Assembly: GCA_038234815.1 (NCBI GenBank)
Contig: JBBQSU010000117.1
Span: 1 to 10,587 of the forward strand
Direction of reading: 5' to 3'
Origin: JBBQSU01 sp038234815
GTDB lineage: Bacteria; Planctomycetota; Phycisphaerae; Tepidisphaerales; Tepidisphaeraceae
Length of the DNA stretch: 10,587 nucleotides
The notes below the pieces were generated by a model that saw only the letters and a program-made list of their open reading frames with translations, did not search any database and was not told where the DNA came from. Positions 5,291 to 10,587 of this stretch are shown one piece after another. The position numbers and the translations under genes were made by a program. The number at the start of each line of letters is the position of its first letter. Within the stretch, counting starts at the first letter, position 1.

Positions 5291-6118
5291 TTGCAAACGA
5301 TTTCCGAAAAATTGGCGGAGTTGCGGCGGATTATCGGCGCTATGGAGCGGGTGGTGGTGGCGTTCAGTGCCGGGATCGATTCGACGCTGGTGCTGCGGGT
5401 GGCGCTGGATGCGCTCGGGCCGGAGAATGTTGTCGCGGCCACCGGTGTCAGCCCGTCGCTGGCCGAGGCGGAGCTGGCGAGCGTGCGGCAACTGGCGGGG
5501 GTTTTGGGCGCGCCACTTGCGCTGGTGAACACCGCGGAAATGGACGATCCGCGGTATGTCGCCAACGCTCCGGATCGCTGTTTTTTCTGTAAGACGGATC
5601 TGTACGGCAAGCTCACTGCCCTGGCACGTGCCAGAGGGTTCGACACGGTGGCGTGCGGGGTGAATGCCGATGATGCGGTCGATCACGCCAATGGCATGCG
5701 CGCCGCCAGCGAACACGCCGTGCGCTCCCCGCTGCTCGAGGCCGGCATCACCAAGGCCGACGTGCGCGAACTGGCCAAAATCCTTGGCCTGCCCAATTGG
5801 GACAAGCCGGCACTGGCGTGCTTGAGCAGCCGGATTCAGTACGGCACGCCCGTCACCATTGATTCGCTGAAGCGCATCGAGCAGGCCGAGCGGTTTTTGA
5901 TCGAGCGAGGATTTCGCAACGTGCGCGTGCGACATCACACCAATCTCGCCCGGGTCGAACTCGACCCCGCCGAGCTGCCCCGTCTGCTGCAAGAGCCGCT
6001 GCGATCAGCGTTTATCAACCATATCAAATCGATCGGATACACCTACGTTACACTCGATTTGCAGGGTTTCCGCAGCGGAAGCAGCAACGAGATCAACGCA
6101 AATCCCCGGCCGGTTTAA
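5291..6118 (+). CDS. larE: ATP-dependent sulfur transferase LarE
   Basis: LarE supplies sulfur to the pyridinium dithiocarboxylate nucleotide that becomes the nickel-pincer cofactor of lactate racemase and related enzymes. The 275-residue protein has an N-terminal PP-loop SAGIDST (26-32) for adenylation and a CFFCK motif (C97, C100). It also has GVNADD (123-128) and the family signature KPALACLSSRI (172-182), whose C177 matches the sulfur-donating Cys of Lactiplantibacillus LarE. The start is TTG at 5291, with GGAG at 5282-5285 and a 5-nt spacer. A TTG at 5267 would add 8 residues without a good ribosome site. No larA, larB or larC is nearby, so the client enzyme is elsewhere. It is the first chromosomal gene beyond the attachment site. 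Having CxxC plus the third Cys raises the possibility of a 4Fe-4S-type member. Confidence 0.93.
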   Translation: MQTISEKLAELRRIIGAMERVVVAFSAGIDSTLVLRVALDALGPENVVAATGVSPSLAEAELASVRQLAGVLGAPLALVNTAEMDDPRYVANAPDRCFFCKTDLYGKLTALARARGFDTVACGVNADDAVDHANGMRAASEHAVRSPLLEAGITKADVRELAKILGLPNWDKPALACLSSRIQYGTPVTIDSLKRIEQAERFLIERGFRNVRVRHHTNLARVELDPAELPRLLQEPLRSAFINHIKSIGYTYVTLDLQGFRSGSSNEINANPRPV

Positions 6119-6147
6119 TCTGCTGCCTCTTATTTTTGTCGCAATCA

Positions 6148-7782
6148 CTACGACCAGCTCTCCAGCAACTGTTCTGTACTGAAACTCGATCCCGAAGATC
6201 CGCCACCCGCGAAACCGGCGCTGATTTTCCACGACGTGATATTGCGCACCGGTCCCACACCGGGGGATAGCCAGACTGACTGGTTCTGCAACGCTCGAAA
6301 TTTAACGTGCCGGATCGCATTACCAACATTAATATCCATCGTGCCCGTCAATGTCAGGCTGATCGCCAGTCGGGCGGCGAGGTATCTTCCCGCCGGGGTG
6401 ACAACTTCCTCGTGGCCGATGAACCGCGAGATCGATTGCGCCTTTCCGGATATCTCCCCGGTCAGCGTCACGCCGTTGGTAGCGGAAAAATCGCCCACCA
6501 TTTCGGCGGTGGAAACCACCTTGTCGCCGAGCGTCCAGTCGGCGTCAGCGATGTGCAGCGGGGAGAAGCTGAGATTAAAATTGCCGTCGGCCGTCTGCAC
6601 GCTCCAGCCTGACAGGTACGAGCCGGTATCGGTGTGAAGCCACTTCAAATCGGTGGTGACATCATCGACAGTCGTGGACAAAACCGATTGCGCCTCGCCA
6701 GTGCCGGCGTTGGCGATCACACTGCTGACCTTGGTCACGGTGCTGTTGGCGCCGGACGTGCCGGGGCCGCGAAAATAGGTCGCGTAGGTCCACTGGCGGT
6801 TCTCCACCTGGCTATTCTGAAGTTCGGCTAGCGAATAGCTGATGGCCGAGTTGGAGAAGACCCTTGCGCCGGAAAATCGCAGTGGCTTCTGCCCCGGCGA
6901 AATAACACACGCTTTTCCGCCAACATGAATCTGCGTAACCGGCACGTCCACCGGCGCCACCAGTGTCACCGGGCTGCCCAGGCGGATCGCTTTGGCCGAT
7001 TGCCCGATGTCGATGGCGTTATCGCCCGACAGCGCCCCGCGGATGCTGAGCGAAGAGGTAAGATTATTTGCAATCTTAAGTTTCCAAGCGAAGGCCTCAC
7101 CTTTCACACTTATCGATCGTGCGTCACCGGCCAGCCTCCACGTGCTATTGCCGATCGATCCGCCGATTACTGCCGATCCCAAGCCGATCGATGCCGTATC
7201 GCTAAGGATCAGATTCGCCCCGAAATCCCCGGCGATTTGCAGCCTCCCCACGCGGCTGGCTTTTATTCCCGTATTCGTCGGATCCACCGACACCCAGCGC
7301 CCGGCGATCACCGTGCCAAACTCGCCGGCCGATTTGAGCATCAGGTTGTCTGCGAAATTGAACTGCGCCCGGCTTGTCTTGCCAACGCTCTGAATATCGA
7401 TCGTCGAGGACCCATCCACATCGTGCAGCCAGATGGAGCCTAGCGTGCCAGTCACGGTGATGTCTCCGTCAAGGTCGGTGCCCTTGGCCGTCAGCGCCTT
7501 GAGCGAACCATTCACCGTCACATCGCCGATGGTCGTCAGCGTCTTGGCCTTGGTCGTAACAGCAAAACTACTGCGCCAGGTGGTATCGGTGAAGGTCAGG
7601 CCGGTGATATCCCCTGCGGAGTCGCTGGCCAGCGTGATTGCGGCCTGCCCTGGCCCCGCCAGTGATACCACCACCGTGTCGCCGCTGGAATCGATGAAAC
7701 TCGCCCGGTGCAAATCGGCACCCAGGATGATCGCAAAGAGCCGGCGCGCCTCGAGATTCTCAATAGGCTGCGTATTTCTCAT
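6148..7782 (-). CDS. Secreted beta-rich protein with planctomycete N-terminal motif
   Basis: The preferred start is ATG 7782, giving 544 residues and placing IENLEARRLFA at residues 7-17. LE-x-RRL motifs of this kind mark many exported planctomycete proteins. An extended frame to 7860 would bury the motif. Residues about 20-310 are rich in Gly, Ser, Thr and Val. They contain degenerate short repeats (GDVTVNGSLKAL, GDITVTGTLGSI, GGSIGNSTWRLAGDARSISVKG) typical of a beta-helix or beta-solenoid. Residues about 335-515 form a second domain: WTYATYFRGPG, a strand-rich middle, TPAGRYLAARL, and VWLSPGVGPVR near the end. This resembles the DUF3108-like fold with its W-x-x-PGVG-x-V motif (by recall). 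The C-terminus is a Ser/Gly-rich tail. No membrane anchor or sorting signal is visible. The ligand or function is unknown; a cell-surface or periplasmic location is likely. Confidence 0.85.
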   Translation of the reverse strand: MRNTQPIENLEARRLFAIILGADLHRASFIDSSGDTVVVSLAGPGQAAITLASDSAGDITGLTFTDTTWRSSFAVTTKAKTLTTIGDVTVNGSLKALTAKGTDLDGDITVTGTLGSIWLHDVDGSSTIDIQSVGKTSRAQFNFADNLMLKSAGEFGTVIAGRWVSVDPTNTGIKASRVGRLQIAGDFGANLILSDTASIGLGSAVIGGSIGNSTWRLAGDARSISVKGEAFAWKLKIANNLTSSLSIRGALSGDNAIDIGQSAKAIRLGSPVTLVAPVDVPVTQIHVGGKACVISPGQKPLRFSGARVFSNSAISYSLAELQNSQVENRQWTYATYFRGPGTSGANSTVTKVSSVIANAGTGEAQSVLSTTVDDVTTDLKWLHTDTGSYLSGWSVQTADGNFNLSFSPLHIADADWTLGDKVVSTAEMVGDFSATNGVTLTGEISGKAQSISRFIGHEEVVTPAGRYLAARLAISLTLTGTMDINVGNAIRHVKFRALQNQSVWLSPGVGPVRNITSWKISAGFAGGGSSGSSFSTEQLLESWS

Positions 7783-7802
7783 GCTATCCGACCCGTTCCC
7801 AT
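7779..7802 (-). CDS. Possible 7-codon leader ORF coupled to the secreted-protein gene
   Basis: AGGAG followed by a 6-nt spacer leads to an ATG at 7802-7800 that encodes only MGTGRIA before TGA. The TGA overlaps the start of the secreted protein as ATGA. The secreted-protein ATG itself has only a weak site (GGAT) upstream, so ribosomes loading at the leader could restart at the overlap. It may also be chance. Confidence 0.35.
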   Translation of the reverse strand: MGTGRIA

Positions 7803-7871
7803 TTAAATCTCCTGAATCCGCGGGCATACCAATTGCCCTTAGTACTACAGACCACGCCACAACGGCGTTGA

Positions 7872-8246
7872 TTACATAATTCTTTTCGGTCGCTCATAAT
7901 GCCCCTGGAATTTCTCCGCCGGGTATTTCGTCTCATTCTTCTTCATCTTAGCTGCCACGGCGGCGGCGATGTCGATTTCCATCGCATTGGCCAATGAAAT
8001 CAGGTACATCAGCACGTCGGACATTTCCTCACTCACCTCCTGCCTGAAAGATGCGTCCGCTGATTTGGCTTGGGCCTCCTCGGGCGTCAGCCACTGAAAC
8101 AGCTCCAGCAACTCCGCAGCTTCAATGCACACGCTGGCCGCCAGGTTTTTCGGCAGATGAAATTTCTCCCACTGCCGAGCGCTCACCCAGGCGCGCATCT
8201 GGTCTTTCAAGTTCTGCAAGGTCGTGCTGGTGTCTGCCGGTGGCAT
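7872..8246 (-). CDS. MazG-like / dCTPase-type nucleotide pyrophosphohydrolase
   Basis: The start is ATG 8246, with AAAGGG about 9 nt upstream; a longer frame to 8402 overlaps the kinase gene and is not credible. At 124 residues it is a single-domain all-alpha NTP pyrophosphatase of the MazG/DCTPP1 (RS21-C6) type. It would hydrolyse dCTP or modified (d)NTPs to NMP and PPi for pool cleaning. Visible are the helix with R24-x-W, FHLPKNLA (29-36), the metal motif E42-x-x-E45, the second motif E74-x-x-D77, and the KKNETKYP element (102-109), all conserved in the dCTPase branch. It begins 32 bp after the sugar-kinase stop on the same strand and is probably cotranscribed with it. The exact nucleotide substrate cannot be read from sequence. 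Confidence 0.9.
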   Translation of the reverse strand: MPPADTSTTLQNLKDQMRAWVSARQWEKFHLPKNLAASVCIEAAELLELFQWLTPEEAQAKSADASFRQEVSEEMSDVLMYLISLANAMEIDIAAAVAAKMKKNETKYPAEKFQGHYERPKRIM

Positions 8247-8278
8247 TTGGTTCAGCCCTTTCGCCCCCTCGGTGCGAT

Positions 8279-9358
8279 TCAACGTTTGATTCGCGCGCTG
8301 CCGCCTTTGAATACATGGGTCAATTCCTCCAGGTCGATCTGGCTCGAATCGCCGCGCGTCGATTGCAGCAGCGCGCCGTGCGCCGCGCCCAGGTCCACGC
8401 ATTCCTGCGGCGACTTGTTATTGAGGAAGCCGTATGCAAATCCGCTTGAAAATCCGTCCCCGCCGCCCACGCGATCCTCGATTTCCAAATCCTTGAACGT
8501 CCGGCTTTCGTAAAACCTTCCCTCCGCGTACAGAATCGCCGACCAGTTGTTAATCAGCCCGCTCCTCACTTCGCGCAGCGTCGTGCCGACGACCTTGATA
8601 TTCGGATATGCCTTCACCACCTTTTCCACCATCGCTTTATAGGCCGAGGTGTCCAGCGCCGAAAGGTTTTCGTCGGCTCCTTCCACTTCAAAGCCCAGCA
8701 CTTTCTGAAAATCCTCTTCGTTGCCGATCAGGCAGTCGATGTAGGGCACCAGCTCGCGGGTCACTTGTTGGGCTTTGGCGCTGCTCCAGAGCTTGCTGCG
8801 GAAATTCAAGTCGTAGGAGACGATCGTGCCGGCGTCCCGGGCGGCCAAAATCGCCTCTTTGCAGACAGCAGCGCAGTCGTCGGACAACGCCGAAAGAATC
8901 CCGCCCGTATGCAGCCAGCGCACGCCTTGCTTGGCAAAGATCGACTTGAAATCGATCATGCCCGGCTTGAGGTGACTGCACGCGCTGTGCCCGCGGTCAT
9001 ACATGGTCACGCTGGCCCGAACCCCGGTGCCCACTTCGGTGAAATTCAGGCCGATCCGGTCAGCCCGGCCCACGCCGTCAAATTTCGCCATCACGACGTG
9101 CTCCATGTCCACCCCGACCGCCCGGCCATGATTGACGATGATCCGGCCAAGTGGATTGTCCACCAGGCGCGACAGAAAGCCCGTGCGCATGCCGAGGCGC
9201 GACAGCGCGTAGGCGACGTTGTATTCTCCGCCACCCACCCAGACCTCCAGAGTGGGTGAAAATTCGATGCGCCCATGCCCCGGCGGGCTTAAGCGAACCA
9301 TGCACTCGCCGAGGCTCATCAGGTCAAACCGGCAGGATTCTTTTGATCGGATGTTCAT
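8279..9358 (-). CDS. PfkB-family sugar kinase, likely 2-keto-3-deoxygluconate kinase
   Basis: The 359-residue protein has the ribokinase/PfkB layout: substrate-binding GGGEYNVAYALSRLG (42-56), DLNFRSKLW (183-191), GNEEDF (212-217) and the C-terminal signature DRVGGGDGFSSGFAYG (295-310) with catalytic base D301. DLNFRSKLW and GNEED are typical of KDG kinases, which phosphorylate 2-keto-3-deoxygluconate to KDPG in uronate or pectin breakdown or the semi-phosphorylative Entner-Doudoroff route. KDG is therefore the likeliest substrate; fructose or another sugar cannot be excluded. The start ATG has GGAG (9369-9366) with a 7-nt spacer. No KDPG aldolase gene is in view. It leads a probable two-gene unit with the MazG-like gene and has a long upstream region with a candidate promoter. 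Confidence 0.9.
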   Translation of the reverse strand: MNIRSKESCRFDLMSLGECMVRLSPPGHGRIEFSPTLEVWVGGGEYNVAYALSRLGMRTGFLSRLVDNPLGRIIVNHGRAVGVDMEHVVMAKFDGVGRADRIGLNFTEVGTGVRASVTMYDRGHSACSHLKPGMIDFKSIFAKQGVRWLHTGGILSALSDDCAAVCKEAILAARDAGTIVSYDLNFRSKLWSSAKAQQVTRELVPYIDCLIGNEEDFQKVLGFEVEGADENLSALDTSAYKAMVEKVVKAYPNIKVVGTTLREVRSGLINNWSAILYAEGRFYESRTFKDLEIEDRVGGGDGFSSGFAYGFLNNKSPQECVDLGAAHGALLQSTRGDSSQIDLEELTHVFKGGSARIKR

Positions 9359-9648
9359 AAAGCTTCTCCAGTAGTGGGGGCTTAAGTGTACGGATTCGGA
9401 CGCGCATTTCGAGCGCGTACCCGGCGGGGCAACGCTCCACGAGACCGCTCGCCCCGTGGAAACACTGCCTTTCTACGCAATGCCCCCTGGGTGCGTAAAT
9501 TGGTGCCCAGCCGCGTAACTTAAAGCACCGCAAAACAAATGTAAGTTTTTTTTGAATTAGGTTATAAAAAAATCTTGAAAAGAGTCCCAATTTTATGCAC
9601 GACGAACGAGGGTGCCCGACGAAAAGTGGTCACGCCCCGTCAGGGGAG
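9359..9648. promoter_or_regulatory. Intergenic region with leader of the sugar kinase
   Basis: No gene is seen in these 290 bp. Between the candidate promoter and the kinase ATG are two hairpin-capable inverted repeats: ACGCGC (9400-9405) / GCGCGT (9413-9418) with a 7-nt loop, and TACGCA (9474-9479) / TGCGTA (9492-9497) with a 12-nt loop. GCGTAA also occurs at 9493-9498 and 9513-9518. I do not recognise a known riboswitch. The sequence right after trpC has only a 4-bp CCCC/GGGG hairpin without a T-run, so no clear trpC terminator. Confidence 0.5.
9561..9590 (-). promoter_or_regulatory. Candidate promoter of the sugar kinase gene
   Basis: On the minus strand TTGGGA (9590-9585) and TATAAC (9566-9561) are 18 bp apart in an AT-rich stretch. 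This would give a leader of about 195 nt before the kinase ATG. Confidence 0.4.
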
Positions 9649-10452
9649 TCAGAACATCTCGCGGATTTTTGCCGCGATGTCGTTGCTGCGCATCAGGCTT
9701 TCGCCGACCAGGACCGCGCGGACGCCGGCTTCGGCGAGTTTTTCGATATCCGCGCGGGTATTGATGCCCGACTCGCTGATGAGCACGCCGGTGTCTTCGA
9801 CCAGCTCGGTCAGGCGGAGGGTGGTGCCCAGGTCCGTGCGAAAGGTGCGCAAGTCGCGGTTGTTGATGCCCAGAAGGCTGTAGCTCTTGTGGGGAAAACC
9901 GACGACGTGGTCGCGCACGCGGATGAGATTCTCGATGTCATGGACTTCGATCAGAACGGTGAGATTTAGTTCCGTGGCTAGAATCTGCAGATCGATCAAC
10001 TGGCTGGTTTCGAGGCATTCCGCGATCAGGAGCATTGCATCGGCACCGGCAGCGCGGGTTTCATATACCTGCCAGGGATCGAGGATGAAATCCTTTCGCA
10101 GCACCGGTAAGGCGACGGCCGAGCGGATTTGCTGAATGTAATCGAGCCGTCCTTGAAAGTAAGGCTCGTCCGTAAGAACGCTCAGGCAGTCGGCACCCGC
10201 CGATTCGTAGGTTTTTGCGATGTTGACCGGGTCAAAGTCTTCGCGGATGATTCCGGCGCTGGGGGACGCTTTTTTCACCTCGGCGATGAGATTTACCGGC
10301 TTGGATGTTTTCTTGGTGATTGCGGAAAAGAAATTTCGCGGACGAGACATTTCGGCGATTTGCGCCTTTAGTTGCGCGATGGAAACACGAGATTGTTTTT
10401 CGGCCACCTCGCGGCGCTTGCTGTCGATGATCTGATCGAGAATGGTACTCAT
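9649..10452 (-). CDS. trpC: Indole-3-glycerol phosphate synthase
   Basis: This cytoplasmic TIM-barrel enzyme closes the indole ring of CdRP in the fourth step of tryptophan synthesis. The 267 residues match the usual length of a monofunctional TrpC. Family landmarks are AEVKKASPSAG (57-67, E58 and K60), LRKDF (118-122, catalytic K120), IEV with E169, GINNRDL (195-201), SESGI (226-230) and LVGESLM (248-254). The N-terminal helix ILDQIIDSKRREV is also typical. The start ATG at 10452 has AGAGGG very close (2 nt). It is not fused to trpF, and no other trp gene is in view; it is divergent from the gene at 10481. In many planctomycetes trp genes are scattered, so an isolated trpC is not surprising. 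Confidence 0.97.
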   Translation of the reverse strand: MSTILDQIIDSKRREVAEKQSRVSIAQLKAQIAEMSRPRNFFSAITKKTSKPVNLIAEVKKASPSAGIIREDFDPVNIAKTYESAGADCLSVLTDEPYFQGRLDYIQQIRSAVALPVLRKDFILDPWQVYETRAAGADAMLLIAECLETSQLIDLQILATELNLTVLIEVHDIENLIRVRDHVVGFPHKSYSLLGINNRDLRTFRTDLGTTLRLTELVEDTGVLISESGINTRADIEKLAEAGVRAVLVGESLMRSNDIAAKIREMF

Positions 10453-10480
10453 GTCCCTCTAAGGATAACGGCAAGAGGAT

Positions 10481-10587
10481 ATGGCGTCACTGGCAACACA
10501 AAGTGAACTGATTGGGAATGGCGTAGTGCTGCTGCTGGCGGGGGCTGCGGTGACGGGCTGCTGGCGGCTGGGGGTGTTCAGGCCGAT
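10481..10587 (+). CDS. Partial CDS, N-terminus with hydrophobic segment
   Basis: An ATG at 10481 opens a frame without stop to the window edge (35 full codons). AGAGG lies 2 nt upstream, a short spacing that mirrors that of trpC opposite. Residues about 14-27 (GVVLLLAGAAVTGC) are hydrophobic and followed by WRLG. They suggest the first membrane helix of an integral membrane protein or a signal anchor. The family cannot be named from this much sequence. The 28-bp gap to the trpC start means the two promoters must lie inside or overlap the opposing coding sequences. Confidence 0.55.
   Translation, partial: MASLATQSELIGNGVVLLLAGAAVTGCWRLGVFRP

Noticed and set aside
5118..5528. 136-codon plus-strand frame across the tRNA remnant into larE
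   Set aside because: It overlaps larE in another frame, with a Trp/Arg-rich sequence typical of a GC-rich shadow.
6119..6147. Terminator between convergent larE and the secreted-protein gene
   Set aside because: A TTTTT tract is present, but no stable inverted repeat precedes it on either strand.
8247..8402. 52-residue N-terminal extension of the MazG-like protein
   Set aside because: It overlaps the kinase C-terminus by over 100 bp and is Arg/Gly-rich; the family normally begins just before the residues after ATG 8246.
1..10587. CRISPR array, rRNA, insertion sequence ends
   Set aside because: No regularly spaced repeats of CRISPR length, rRNA signatures, transposase or terminal inverted repeats were seen on either strand.

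Overview
The window joins two different pieces of DNA, probably from a planctomycete (Planctomycetota, perhaps class Phycisphaerae). The main clue to the organism is a secreted protein whose N-terminus carries the short motif 'IENLEARRLFA'. Planctomycete surface and exported proteins often start with an LE-x-RRL motif of this type, followed by beta-rich repeats. Coding regions are GC-rich and most genes lie on the minus strand.

Left part, about 1-5182: the right end of an integrative mobile element. A tyrosine recombinase (about 3716-4921, minus) lies next to an AT-rich stretch with short direct repeats. Beyond that is the 3' portion of a tRNA-Arg(CCG) gene (5131-5182), which has lost its acceptor 5' strand and D-arm. 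A strong intrinsic terminator (5221-5246) follows in the orientation of that tRNA. This is the expected look of an attachment site in a tRNA gene. Inward from the integrase are a two-gene unit (nucleotidyltransferase-fold protein plus winged-helix protein, overlapping ATGA) with an operator-like inverted repeat at its promoter, and a replication module. The module holds a small plus-strand HTH protein, a divergent minus-strand gene whose C-terminal half resembles phage helicase-loader or initiator regions, a DnaB-type helicase starting at the stop codon of that gene, and the first 19 codons of another gene running off the left edge. A perfect 25-bp palindrome with extra half-sites lies at the divergence point.

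Right part, about 5183-10587: ordinary chromosomal genes. These are larE (plus), a planctomycete-type secreted beta-rich protein (minus), a MazG/dCTPase-like nucleotide pyrophosphohydrolase (minus), a 2-keto-3-deoxygluconate-kinase-like PfkB sugar kinase (minus) with a roughly 200-nt leader, trpC (minus), and the start of a plus-strand gene with a hydrophobic N-terminus. Kinase and pyrophosphohydrolase are 32 bp apart and probably cotranscribed. trpC and the last gene are divergent with 28 bp between start codons.

The most promising undescribed material is in the element: the nucleotidyltransferase/winged-helix pair with its operator, and the HTH/palindrome/loader/DnaB module. All calls come from reading the sequence; no database search was run.
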